Source: Hypomesus transpacificus
Lineage: Eukaryota; Chordata; Actinopteri; Osmeriformes; Osmeridae
Assembly: GCF_021917145.1 (NCBI RefSeq)
Contig: NC_061076.1
Coordinates: forward strand, 992,344-1,056,343
DNA: 64,000 nucleotides
Direction: 5' to 3'
In this document: positions 1-10,736 of the stretch, in pieces
Layout of the letters: every line of letters begins with the position of its first letter
Numbering within the stretch: position 1 is the stretch's first letter
The notes under the pieces: model-generated
What the model saw: only the letters and a program-made list of their open reading frames with translations
The model's database searches: none
Told to the model about the DNA's origin: nothing
Program-made: the position numbers and the translations under genes

Positions 1-240
1 CCCTCTCTCCCTCCCCCTCTCCTCACCTCTCTCTCCTCACTCCCTCCCCCTCTCCTCTCCTCCCTCTCTCCCTCCCCCTCTCCTCACCTCTCTTTCCTCT
101 CTCCCTCCCCCTCTCCTCACCTCTCTCTCCTCACTCCCTCCCCCTCTCCTCTCCTCCCTCTCTCCCTCCCCCTCTCCTCACCTCTCTTTCCTCACTCCCT
201 CCCCCTCTCCTCTCCTCCCTCTCTCCCTCCCCCTCTACTC
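1..240. repeat. Pyrimidine-rich C/T minisatellite
   Basis: The plus strand is almost pure C and T, built from recurring blocks such as CCCTCTCTCCCTCCCCCTCT separated by CTCACCTCTC. Blocks recur at roughly 50-110 bp. It continues off the left edge. It lies 3' of caskin1 exon 1 and is probably in that gene's first intron, but no flanking exon is visible. No coding potential. Confidence 0.85.
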
Positions 241-769
241 ACCCCACAACAACTCAGGCCATACTGACACACACACACACACACAAGCACACAGACACAC
301 GTACACACTCACACACAGTCTGCACTAGCGATGAGGAGTGACTGACAGCAGCCTGGTGAAGTGTGTGTCCAGATGGCGCCAGATGTGTGTGGATCTCCAC
401 ATGGGGCCTCCTGTACGCGTTGGGGAGTGGGTGTGCGTGAGTGCGTCTGTGTCCATGTGTGTGTGTGCGTATGTATGTGTGTGTGTGTTTGCATCAGTCC
501 GAAACTGTGCTGCAGGTGAGTACGTGCAGACTGTCTGTCTAGCGAGAGTAGGAGTCATGTGGCTAGCAGCAGTGTGGAGTCTTGACCTGACACACTCACA
601 CACATCTTTCCTCCTCCTCTTCCTGTGTGTTTGCCCCATGAGCAGATGACAGCCATCCTAGAAGCAGGGCTGTGTTGACATCACAGGGGTGTAAAGCCCC
701 CGCCAGCCCCCCTGGGGCGGGGAGAGGAACCGGTCAGCTGCTCTGTGATTAGCAGGGCAGGAATTACAG

Positions 770-990
770 GGAGACGACCCAGAGAGACGACCCAGAGAAA
801 CGACCCAGAGAGACGACCCAGAGAGACGACCCAAAGAGATGACCCAGAGACGACCCAGAGAGACGACCCAGAGAGACGACCCAGAGAGACGACCCAGAGA
901 GACGACCCAAAGAGATGACCCAGAGAGACGACCCAGAGAGACAACCCAGAGAGACGACCCAGAGAGACGACCCAGAGAGACGACCCAGAA
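770..990. repeat. 13-bp minisatellite (GAGACGACCCAGA)
   Basis: About 17 tandem copies of a 13-bp unit reading GACCCAGAGAGAC, with a few A/G variants and one deletion near 845. All three frames on each strand stay open because the unit lacks stops, giving spurious repetitive translations. Confidence 0.93.
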
Positions 991-1089
991 CACTACAACA
1001 TCCAGGGAACATACTGGAACCTGGCAGTAAGGATAGATGTTATTCCCCACGGTCCCTGGGTTGCAGTATGCCTGAGATCCATTTCAGGC

Positions 1090-1168
<79 letters not shown>
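1090..1168. repeat. (CT)n microsatellite
   Basis: Nearly uninterrupted CT dinucleotides of about 78 bp, followed by a short CA run. Low complexity; no coding meaning. Confidence 0.95.
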
Positions 1169-1179
<11 letters not shown>

Positions 1180-2176
1180 GTGTACACCATTCCCTGCCAC
1201 ACAAACAAAGCCCCTTCCACACGCACGCCACTTAGCAGGCACACACAAACACTCTATAAACCTGAAACTGGCGTAGGGGCTAATTGAGCTGAGATTATAT
1301 GTGTCATTGGTGCCCTCCCCCCGCCAGCCCTCCTCCCCCCACCTCCCCGAAAATGGGACTAGATTCCTCCAGAATAGGCATAGCTACAGCTGGCTGCAGT
1401 CACCTGAGTGTGTAAGGTGATCATCACCTCACAAGCTGCCGTTGCGCAATTATATCCCAATAGCCTCCCCCACATATCACCGAAGCACGAGACGTGGGAG
1501 TAGATCTGTCACCTGCGAGCGCTCGAGCCTGAGCATTGAGATAGGTTTCTGAGGTGTTACGCATTTTGGAATAGAATAGAACATTCTGTTTTTACCTCTC
1601 AGGTAACAACACTGTGATTGACATGGCGGCCATAGGTAACAAGATGTCTCGGATCTCTCTCTCGCACACACACACACAACTGGCAGCACCTCGAAAACAT
1701 TGCCTTATTGCAATTAAGACTGAGAGCAGAGTGTTGAAAAAACGTGCGGGTGATAAGAGGATGATTGACCGCCGGCAGCAGACGATGAACCTTTGACAAC
1801 CCAGAAACTCATTATTGTCATTAACACACCGCTTGTCTCAATCACACACTAACACATCCAGCCCCAGCCCGCAGACCCCTCCTCTCCGCCGCGCTCTCCC
1901 CGCCTCTGCTGCAGTGCGCTGGGGCTGGGGGTTTAGCTTCCCCCCGGTGGGACATCATTCCGCTATCAAACCACTGAGGCACCCTGATACACCCCGGCGC
2001 ACCCCACGCACACCTACACACGCAAGCACACACACACACGCACGCACACACTCACAATTTCCCCTGTGCACCCCCGCTCCTTCAGACACAGCCAGGAAAC
2101 CATGCCGTTAGCCCGGTAAAATGTGTGAATTCCAGTTAAAGACTGGGCCTAATCCCTATTGTAATAATGTCCCTAC

Positions 2177-2270
2177 TTGCTTTCCCTGGCCGAGGCCTCT
2201 GCAGCAGCTTCTGGACAGTGAGCAGGTCCTCGGTCTTCACCGCCTGGAGCAGTTCCTGGTCCTTCCCCAT
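2177..2270 (-). CDS. caskin1: Caskin-1, first coding exon (partial gene)
   Basis: Caskins are neuronal scaffold proteins with ankyrin repeats, an SH3 domain and two SAM domains that bind the CASK presynaptic kinase scaffold. The exon begins at ATG 2270 and reads [17 protein letters not shown], then [14 protein letters not shown]. This closely matches the remembered start of CASKIN1 ([17 protein letters not shown]...) and fits CASKIN2 less well. It is the first ankyrin helix pair. The 3' boundary is ambiguous: a GT donor follows 2177 (A|GTAGGG), and a GC-type donor follows 2181 (AAA|GCAAGT). The next exon, expected to encode a KLLG motif and the second ankyrin repeat, is not seen in positions 1-2176, so the gene continues past the left edge. 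Upstream sequence (2271-2900) is GC-rich and divergent from prpsap2. The identification rests on about 31 residues of one exon. Confidence 0.75.
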
Positions 2271-4100
2271 CTTCCCGGTCCCGGTTTATATCCACAGCAT
2301 CCTCCGCTCCCAGCTAAGCTTCAACCCAGCCGCAACCGCGGGGTGGACGTGTTTAACCCGGCCAGCGCTCCGAGGTTCCTCCCTACAGCTCTGGCATATG
2401 GAGAGAGAAGGACCGACGAAGAGACGGGGGAGGGATGCTCGAGCGCGGACAAGCGGGAGGGATGAAGAACGGGGCTATTCGGTGGTACCAAAATCCCGTA
2501 ATCAAAACGGACAGATTTTCTAGGCTGCTGGTCCTTGGCGTCGCGTGTCTGCTGGACTGTTCCGTTTCCAGGGTTTCCTCGCGCTCCTCATCTGGCCGGG
2601 AGCCACGCAGCAGCTTGATGTGCCTCAGCTCAAAAACAGCGATTAACTGATGGAAGACACCGAGAGCACGGTGTCGTATCTGACTGTGAAACTGAAACTA
2701 CATAAAATAAAATAAAGACAGCTCGTTGAAATTATTTAACTGTAGGAATTACTCACATTAATATATAGCATTAGCAATACAGGGTAATGGAACGCGCGTA
2801 AATATTTGTGGGTTGAGAATCGGGTGCGCGCTGGCTCTCTGTTCCCTAGGCTTCGCTCTCGTGCTACTCGTCGTAAACAGAATCCTGCATTGCCATCTCT
2901 GCGTGCGCTCGCCCGGTTCAGCGCTCAGGCTCTCTGTTCGGTAATGGCTCTCCGCGGAGGGGGTGCACGTGCACGCGCTCACGCGCCCCTTACAGCTGGG
3001 CGAGCTCGTGCTGCTAAATGGCTCCTGCTGCATCCAGGGGGCGGGCAGCTGAAGACCTCCCCGCCCCCTCTCTCATCTCGTGTGTGTGTTTGTGTGCGCG
3101 TGTTTGTAGGCTATGTGCGTGAAAGCGATATTATACTTGTCACCACAATGTCAGATATAAACGCTCTGATGCTATCATCTCAAAACTGAAATGAAACACT
3201 TTAATTTACTGTTCACTGGACTGGGTTCAAATATGTTTTACAACGCACACACATACCTACACAGGGAAACAGCTACTTCAAACGCACACTGACGCACAAT
3301 CACACTATTACACGCAAATAGGTAATATTCAATTTGTGATGCACTTAACACTGCCCTTCTTGTGTTGCCATCTTATCACACTGTGCAGGAATCATCGTTC
3401 AGGGTCAACATGTGTCTGTGAGTGTGCTGCCTTAACCATCACTATCTCCTCTTCTCCACTCTCTTGTGTGCGTGTGTGTGTGCGCGTGGTTGTGTGTGTG
3501 CGCGTGCGTGTGTGATGGACTAGATCGGGCTATTAGTGCTGCAGTGAAGTGGAAATGTGGATGCCATGGGCTGTAAAGATCTTGTGGAGGAAAGATAGAT
3601 ATCGTCTCTAATAAGTGTATTCACATCGCAGTCTGAAAATAAAATTGCTTCATTTAATTGGACCATGAGTGTAGCCTTTATTAGACTGTCTACTCTTTAA
3701 CTAGTGAATTTAGGCTACAGATGTGGGGGAAATGGTTATTTAAAGCACACATAAACACATATATAGCCGACAATGTTTTGGGGAGGGAGACCACTATAAA
3801 ACCACTCTAAGTGGACTAGCAGAATGTTCTAGCACGAGGTAAAGGAACAGTGACATCTAGTGATTGAGCGAAAGCATGTTCTGATATTCGTCTTTCTGAA
3901 ATGGTTCGAGTATAAATTAAATGCTGGATTTTTATTGATTCAATATCCTTTTCCTATATTTTTAAGAGATATGACGTGTGGCAAATTTGTCAAAAAACTC
4001 TCATCTGAGGTCACATTTGACGCCTTGTCCAGATGACGTCACATCGTCAACAAGGAAATCTTCTAGTCGATGCACTGGTCTTTGATTGGACATTTCGAAC
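2271..4100. other. Intergenic region between divergent caskin1 and prpsap2
   Basis: No convincing exon was found. Positions 2271-3100 are GC- and CpG-richer and presumably hold the caskin1 promoter and 5' UTR. Positions 3100-4000 are AT-richer with short GT runs (about 3460-3515). The right end grades into the prpsap2 promoter. Confidence 0.5.
4030..4094 (+). promoter_or_regulatory. prpsap2 promoter elements: CRE and inverted CCAAT
   Basis: A perfect palindromic cAMP-response element TGACGTCA lies at 4034-4041, and GATTGG (inverted CCAAT, NF-Y type) at 4084-4089. They sit about 110-170 bp upstream of the GT donor that ends the likely 5' untranslated exon. The site matches are seen directly; function is inferred from spacing and from how often CRE/NF-Y pairs occur in housekeeping promoters. 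Confidence 0.5.
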
Positions 4101-4119
4101 GTCAATCATAGTTGAGAGG

Positions 4120-4769
4120 GCTTGCTGGGATTGAACAGGTTGAGGAAGGCTGCAGAAACCACCAACTAAATAAACAACGTCTTGACTAAACACGCAAACT
4201 GGTAAGTAACATAATTTCCTTTAGTATCTAAGTTTTTACTTTCGTTGTTGAAACGTGGTGCAAGTTGAGTTTGGCTACGCAAAGAAAGATGTAGCCTAAT
4301 GTTTGAAGCATAAACGATCTTGAAATCAATGGAGCAGGCGCAAATGCTGAGACTCGCGCTTTCCATTACGGGTTTCATTTATTTAAAAAGCTTGGCGCAG
4401 CTCCAGTCATGTACAGTAGGCCTATTTATCTTCTGTTGTAAGACGTATGTTTCGGTTTTATTGGTCGTTGTGAACAAGCTAGCCAACAACATCATCGTGC
4501 CATGATCTCGTGACTTTTCCCTAAACAAACAGCCATCTGGCATTCCGCTGACTGTATTTGTCAGGCCCGTTATAAGGTGTCGCTTCTAAGCTAGCTAGCT
4601 GGCCACGTGACAGTGTTTTCACACGCCCTCATCTGAACAAGCTAGGCCTGGCTATGTTTCTCACCGGCGTGTTTGTCGCTCGTCGGCGCAGGAAGGGCTC
4701 AGCGCGGTGTGGGTGCCCAGGGATCCACTGCCTGAGTGTGGGGAGCCAAGCGGACGGATACTCCCAGCC
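4120..4769 (+). other. prpsap2: prpsap2 5' UTR with one intron
   Basis: A likely untranslated first exon ends at 4201 with donor G|GTAAGTAA. The matching acceptor (CGTCGGCGCAG) ends at 4691, so the second exon carries 4692-4769 of 5' UTR and then the ATG. The transcription start is not determinable; about 4120 is a guess. A short open frame at 4320-4505 lies wholly within this intron and is not considered a gene. Confidence 0.55.
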
Positions 4770-6844
4770 ATGAACCACACCAAAGGAGGACTAGTCATCT
4801 TCAGCGCTAACTCTCATCCCTCCAGCCGAGAGTTGAGCAGAAGGATCTCCGAGTGAGTACATGCACGGATGGACAAGCAGAAAACACTTGGACATATTCG
4901 AGGTTTAGTGTCAACATGTAAACATTACGCCTTTTTCCAAACATGTATTCACACCCAACAGTCAGACTTGGTGTCTTTCTACCTGCAGTAATTATATCTA
5001 TAGTTTGTTGCAGTTTAGGGTCATAGTTCAGCTATGGATTCTGTTTCAGGAGAGGATTTAACGTTCTGCTCTTCTTGGGCATGAAAAGGTCAACACAATC
5101 TCCCACAGGAACACACTACTGTTTGTGTACTGTTTCCTTCACACACTCCCTGTTTGTGTCTTCCTTCACACACTCCCTGTTTGTGTCTCCCTTCACACAC
5201 TCCCTGTTTGTGTCTCCCTTCACACACTCCCTGTTTGTGTCTCCCTTCACACACTCCCTGTTTGTGTCTCCCTTCACACACTCCCTGTTTGTGTCTCCCT
5301 TCACACACTCCCTGTTTATGTCTCCCTTCACACACTCCCTGTTTGTGTCTTCCTTCACACACTCCCTGTTTGTGTCTCCCTTCACAGGCGGTTGGGGGTG
5401 GAACTTGGGAAGGTGCAGGTGTACCAGGAAGCTAACAGAGGTGTGCTACTGACCCCTCATGTACCCCAGCAGCTTGTTAAACTACTGGTGGTGTGTGTGT
5501 GTGTGTGTGTGTAGTGGTGTGTGTGTAGTACAGTAGAACTGCACCAGGAGCTAAGCATACCAGCTTTACCCATGCTCTCTCCCTCTTTTGCATTTTGTTT
5601 TATAATCAATGTTGCGTGGGAAGAACATTCTTGGCATGACTTGTTGTACAGTGCCTGTAGTGTGTAAGTGTGTGTGATAGGGCCAAAGTGAATGTGTGTG
5701 TGTGTGTGTGGGACAGAGAGTGTGTGTGTGTGTTGTGTGAGAGCGAGTCTATGTGAGAAATAACAGAGTAGAGCATGAGGTCTCTAATGAGGTCTCTTTA
5801 TGTGTGTGTGGAACAGAGAGAGTGTGTGTGTTAAGAAAACTCAAGCCTACTTCACACCCCCCTGTTACCATAGAGACACGTGTGCAGATCCAGGAGTCGG
5901 TGAGAGGAAAAGATGTTTTCATCATCCAGACTGTATCCAAGTATGTAAACACACACACACACTCACACACCAAGGCCCTTACACTGCTGGCTGCCACAAC
6001 TCTCACATTTGGAGAATGAAAGAGCCCCATCTCCCTCTCTCCTCCCCTCTCCCCTCCTCCCCTTTCTCCCTCTCCCTCTCTCCTCCTCCCCTCCCTCTCC
6101 CCCTCCTCCTCCCGTCTCCCTCTCTCTCCTCCTCGTCTGCCTCTCCCCTCTCCCTCTCTCTCCTCCTCCCCTGCCTCTCCCTCTCTCTCCTCCTCCCCTG
6201 CCTCTCCTCCTCTCCTCCCCTCCCTCTCCCTCTCCTCCTCCCATCTCCCTCCCTCTCTCTCCTCCTCCCCTCCCTCTCCCTCTCCTCCTCCCATCTCCCT
6301 CCCTCTCTCTCCTCCTCCCCTCCCTCTCCCTCTCCTCCTCCCATCTCCCTCCCTCTCTCTCCTCCTCCCCTGCCTCTCCCCTCCTCCCCTCTGTGCAGGG
6401 ATGTGAACACCACCATCATGGAGATGCTGATCATGGTGTACGCCTGTCGGACGTCGTGTGCCCGGAGCATCATCGGGGTTCTTCCCTACTTCCCCTACAG
6501 CAAGCAGTGCAAGATGAGGAAGAGAGGCTCCATCGTGTCCAAGCTGCTGGCCTCCATGATGTGCAAAGCAGGTGAGGGAAACACACACACCGACCCATGG
6601 AAACAGACACAAACACACTTGTGCTACACAAACTGACTCATGTACACACGCACACATGTAACTTTTCCTGCCTAGTTTATGGAGGGACAGAGATGTCTCA
6701 CTGTGTGTGTGTGTGTGTGTGTGTGTAGGTCTGACTCATCTCATCACCATGGATCTCCATCAAAAGGAGATTCAGGGCTTCTTCAACATCCCAGTGGACA
6801 ACCTGCGGGCCTCCCCCTTCCTTCTACAGTACATCCAGGAGGAG

Positions 6845-6880
<36 letters not shown>

Positions 6881-8236
6881 CAGCATGTTGTACATGTCGC
6901 AGAAGGTAAACATGATTCCTGTATTCTGTATTCATCTACAGATCCCAGACTATAGAAATGCTGTGATTGTGGCCAAATCTCCTGCCTCTGCCAAAAGGTA
7001 GTCTTTCTGCACCCCTTCACCTACCAGTGTGTTGGAGAGTGTTAGTGCGGCCTTACTGTGTGTGTGTGTGTGTGTGTGTGCGCAGGGCCCAGTCCTTTGC
7101 TGAGCGCTTGCGTCTGGGTATAGCTGTGATCCACGGGGAGGCCCAGGACGCAGAGTCAGACCTGGTGGACGGACGCCACTCCCCCCCCATGGTCAGGACC
7201 ACGGGAGCCATCCACCCCAGCCTGGAGATACCACGTAACACACACACACACACCTGTACAACACAAACACACACACACACCTGTACAACACACACACACC
7301 TGTACAACACACCTTTCTCTCTAGAACTGTACACAACCTCAAAATTCCGTCTGTCTGGAGCACAACCCCATGTCTGTCCTAAACTCCAGCTCACACACCT
7401 GTCCCTCTGTCTGTGTGTGTGTGTGTGTGGACAGTGCTGATCCCTAAAGAGAAGCCCCCCATCACCGTGGTGGGAGATGTGGGAGGGCGCATCGCCATCA
7501 TCGTGGTGAGCGTCACTCCTTCTGGGGGCGGGACACTGATGTAGTGTTGTCACGTCTGTGGAGTTCCTAATGATTGACAGCTCTCATCCGTCTGACCCCG
7601 CCCCATAGGATGACATCATCGATGATGTGGACAGTTTTGTGGCGGCGGCTGAGACGCTGAAGGAGCGCGGGGCGTACAAGATCTTTGTCATGGCAACGCA
7701 CGGCATCCTGTCCTCGGACGCACCCCGGCTCATAGAGGAGTCCGCCATCGATGAGGTGTGTGTCTGTCTGTGTGTGTGGCAGTGTGTGTGTCTCTGTGTG
7801 TGTGTGGCAGTGTGTGTCTGTGTGTTCTACTTACGCGACAGTCCGTGGGACTGTATAACATGTGTTCTGTCCAGGTGGTGCTGACGACTGTATAACATGT
7901 GTTCTGTCCAGGTGGTGCTGACGGCTGTATAACATGTGTTCTGTCCAGATGGTGCTGACGACTGTATAACATGTGTTCTGTCCAGGTGGTGCTGACGACT
8001 GTATAACATGTATAACATGTGTTCTGTCCAGGTGGTGCTGACGGCTGTATAACATGTATAACATGTGTTCTGTCCAGGTGGTGGTCACCAACACCATTCC
8101 TCATGAGCTGCAGAAGCTGCAGTGTCCTAAGATCAAGACGGTGGACATCAGCATGATCCTGGCCGAGGCCATCAGACGCATCCATAACGGGGAGTCCATG
8201 TCCTACCTGTTCAGGAACATAGGGATGGACGACTGA
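4770..8236 (+). CDS. prpsap2: Phosphoribosyl pyrophosphate synthetase-associated protein 2
   Basis: This is a regulatory, non-catalytic subunit of the cytosolic PRPP synthetase complex, which makes PRPP for nucleotide synthesis. Coding exons: 4770-4852, 5388-5440, 5874-5940, 6399-6571, 6729-6844, 6942-6997, 7086-7234, 7435-7505, 7609-7755, 8078-8236. They total 1074 nt and encode 357 residues, close to human PRPSAP2 (369). All junctions are GT..AG and phase-consistent. Recognisable blocks include [77 protein letters not shown] (the PRPP-binding-like loop) and the C-terminus [13 protein letters not shown]. The paralog-specific stretch [19 protein letters not shown] favours PRPSAP2 over PRPSAP1. 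The PAP-specific insertion ([10 protein letters not shown]) is present. The start [15 protein letters not shown] matches the family. Intron 1 ends in a 27-bp minisatellite and intron 9 holds five duplicated acceptors. Confidence 0.97.
5127..5386 (+). repeat. 27-bp minisatellite abutting prpsap2 exon 2 acceptor
   Basis: About 9.5 copies of a 27-bp unit made of TTCACACACTCCC followed by TGTTTGTGTCTCCC. The final partial copy reads CCCTTCACAG and is itself the acceptor AG of the exon starting at 5388. The array therefore supplies the polypyrimidine tract. The unit length is divisible by three, so several frames stay open; these are not genes. Confidence 0.95.
6028..6396 (+). repeat. Long polypyrimidine (C/T) tract in prpsap2 intron 3
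   Basis: About 370 bp of nearly pure C/T, with recurring CTCCTCCCATCTCCCTCCCT-type units, ends at the acceptor CTGTGCAG before the exon starting at 6399. It is an unusually long pyrimidine tract on the transcribed sense strand. Long open frames here are low-complexity shadows. Confidence 0.95.
7850..8077 (+). repeat. Tandemly duplicated splice acceptor in prpsap2 intron 9
   Basis: Six copies of a unit containing TGTTCTGTCCAG|GTGGTG. The true acceptor ends at 8077 and continues into [10 protein letters not shown]. Copies ending at 7874, 7911, 7948, 7985 and 8031 are decoys followed by GTGGTGCTGACG, or ATGGTGCTGACG at 7948. The spacing is 37, 37, 37, 46 and 46 bp; the longer units carry an extra TATAACATG. 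Using a decoy would add a few residues and then meet TAA. Confidence 0.95.
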
Positions 8237-8239
8237 ACA

Positions 8240-8892
8240 CACACACACAGGCCCACACACACAGGCCCATACACACACAGGCCCACACACACACAGGCCC
8301 ACACACACAGGCCCACACACACACAGGCCCACACACAGGCCCACACACACACAGGCCCACACACACAGGCCCACACACACACAGGCCCACACACACAGGC
8401 CCACACACACACAGGCCCACACACAGGCCCACACACACACAGGCCCACACACACAGGCCCACACACACACAGGCCCACACACAGGCCCACACACACACAG
8501 GCCCACACACACAGGCCCACACACACACAGGCCCACACACACACAGGCCCACACACAGGCCCACACACACACAGGCCCACACACACACAGGCCCACACAC
8601 ACACAGGCCCACACACACACAGGCCCACACACACACAGGCCCACACACACACAGGTCCGTACAAACACACAGGCCCACACACACACAGGCCCACACACAC
8701 ACAGGCCCACACACAGGCCCACACACACACAGGCCCACACACACACAGGCCCACACACAGGCCCACACACACACAGGCCCACACACAGGCCCACACACAC
8801 AGGCCCACACACACAGGCCCACACACACACAGGCCCACACACAGGCCCACACACACAGGCCCACACACACACAGGTCCGTACACACACACAG
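8240..8892 (+). repeat. AGGCCCACACACACAC satellite in prpsap2 3' UTR
   Basis: Around 45 units of AGGCCCACACACACAC(AC) begin four bases after the stop codon. The unit length alternates between about 12 and 18 bp. The array should lie in the 3' UTR of the mRNA. Long Cys/Val/Gly-rich open frames on the minus strand are artefacts of the repeat. Confidence 0.95.
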
Positions 8893-9933
8893 GTCCGCAC
8901 ACGCATCCTCCCTCATGAAGAACAATGTTTTCCCCTTCTTCCTGGGGTTAGAAACAGAAGCTCCTGAAGATCAAAAGCAGAGTTTGTCGCTTTCTCTTCA
9001 CTTCTTTGTTTTAGTTTATCATCTCTACCTGGACTGCTTTACCTTTTTAAAGATGACTGTGCTCCTGTTTTACTGGGTGGCTCCTTTTGACAGCCAGAAG
9101 GGGAGGGGAGGAGGGGTGGGGAGGAGGGGTGGGGATGTCAAGGTTGTCTTCAGGAAGGGTGTCCAACGTCAAGGTCTGCATGTAGAAGGAAAAATATATC
9201 TTATTTAAAATAAATGGATCTCTGATGCCAAGCACCCCCCACGGTGCCAATGCCTTCACCGCTTCCTCTCACACACACACACACACACACACTCTCACAC
9301 ACACACTGACACATACACACACTACACTCAAACTTGTGTGCTTGTTTTAAATGTTTCATTGCTCTCTAACCAGGATCTGGACGTGTGATGATGTGTGCTA
9401 GTGTTCAGAGTATGAGGGTAAAGGCTGAGCTCTGCTCTGGGTTTCCAATGACTGAACAGGGATACTGATATTTAAACCGTTCTGACAATAGTTGGCCAAC
9501 CAGTTTGTTGCCATAGCGATGTTAGACATACAGGGTTCCAGGACTGGACTAAGTTATAGCTGGGAATCAAGACTGAAGCAGGTCTTTGTTATTGGTACTC
9601 ACATGTTTTTGTACTCATATACTTCTTTATCACCGACCGAGATGAATAAATGAAGATAACTTAATTGTGTCCTGTTTTAACTACCGTTAGCGCCTAACCA
9701 CCACGTCTACCAGAATCTTCTAGCATGCATGGAATTCCTGTGACCCCTCTCTGGATCAGCAGGCTCTTAAGGACCAGAGTGTGCAGGCGAATGAAAGAAA
9801 TCTAGAATCCAGAGGACTAGCGTCCTACCTACCTGGTTTCTGGCTGTCAGAAGGAGCTAAACAGTGTTTCTTTAGTGTGGAGAACCCTTCTGAGACAGAT
9901 CAGGTCAGAGCAGGCCCCTGGCACCTCCCTCTA
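8893..9933 (+). other. prpsap2 3' UTR remainder and candidate poly(A) signals
   Basis: Unique sequence without coding potential. AATAAA hexamers on the plus strand occur at 9209-9214 and 9645-9650. The second is followed by a TG/TTTT-rich stretch (TTGTGTCCTGTTTT) typical of a cleavage region, so it is the better candidate for the prpsap2 transcript end. Confidence 0.5.
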
Positions 9934-10736
9934 GCAGACAGACAGGCTGTGTGACCAACCAAGAACCAGCACCATCACCTCTTCCTAGCAGACAGACAGG
10001 CTGTGTGACCAACCAAGAACCAGCACCATCACCTCTTCCTAGCAGACAGACAGGCTGTGTGACCAACCAAGAACCAGCACCATCACCTCTTCCTAGCAGA
10101 CAGACAGGCTGTGTGACCAACCAAGAACCAGCACCATCACCTCTTCCTAGCAGACAGACAGGCTGTGTGACCAACCAAGAACCAGCACCATCACCTCTTC
10201 CTAGCAGACAGACAGGCTGTGTGACCAACCAAGAACCAGCACCATCACCTCTTCCTAGCAGACAGACAGGCTGTGTGACCAACCAAGAACCAGCACCATC
10301 ACCTCTTCCTAGCAGACAGACAGGCTGTGTGACCAACCAAGAACCAGCACCATCACCTCTTCCTAGCAGACAGACAGGCTGTGTGACCAACCAAGAACCA
10401 GCACCATCACCTCTTCCTAGCAGACAGACAGGCTGTGTGACCAACCAAGAACCAGCACCATCACCTCTTCCTAGCAGACAGACAGGCTGTGTGACCAACC
10501 AAGAACCAGCACCATCACCTCTTCCTAGCAGACAGACAGGCTGTGTGACCAACCAAGAACCAGCACCATCACCTCTTCCTAGCAGACAGACAGGCTGTGT
10601 GACCAACCAAGAACCAGCACCATCACCTCTTCCTAGCAGACAGACAGGCTGTGTGACCAACCAAGAACCAGCACCATCACCTCTTCCTAGCAGACAGACA
10701 GGCTGTGTGACCAACCAAGAACCAGCACCATCACCT
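9934..10736. repeat. Nearly perfect 54-bp satellite, ~15 copies
   Basis: Fifteen head-to-tail copies of a 54-bp unit (beginning GCAGACAGACAGGCTGTGTG and containing CCAACCAAGAACCAGCACCA). By eye there is no internal sequence variation. Because 54 is divisible by three, both strands have a continuous open frame of about 270-280 codons. The translation is a perfect 18-residue repeat with no recognisable domain. It lies between the converging 3' ends of prpsap2 and dnaja3, so it is interpreted as a satellite and not a gene. Confidence 0.96.

Larger units (their letters stand above)
241..2176. other. Probable caskin1 intron sequence with simple repeats
   Basis: No exon-like reading frame could be recognised on either strand. 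The stretch holds CA/GT microsatellites (about 265-320 and 460-490), a 13-bp minisatellite (about 770-990), a (CT)n tract (about 1090-1168), and otherwise unique sequence. Because caskin1 exon 1 ends just to the right and is transcribed leftward, this is inferred to be the start of its first intron. Confidence 0.5.

Noticed and set aside
1-2176. Further caskin1 exons
   Set aside because: I looked for the expected KLLG and ankyrin-repeat exon on the minus strand and saw only simple repeats and frames without similarity.
4770-8236. Assignment as prpsap1 or a catalytic prps gene
   Set aside because: The VYACRTSC and [12 protein letters not shown] stretches match PRPSAP2; the PAP-specific insertion is present.
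7730-8925. Cys/Val/Gly-rich minus-strand frames up to 390 codons
   Set aside because: They are the complement of the AGGCCCACACAC array in the prpsap2 3' UTR.
9934-10736. CRISPR-like regular repeats or a long repetitive protein gene
   Set aside because: The units are contiguous with no unique spacers, the host is a vertebrate, and the open frames exist on both strands only because the 54-bp unit has no stops.
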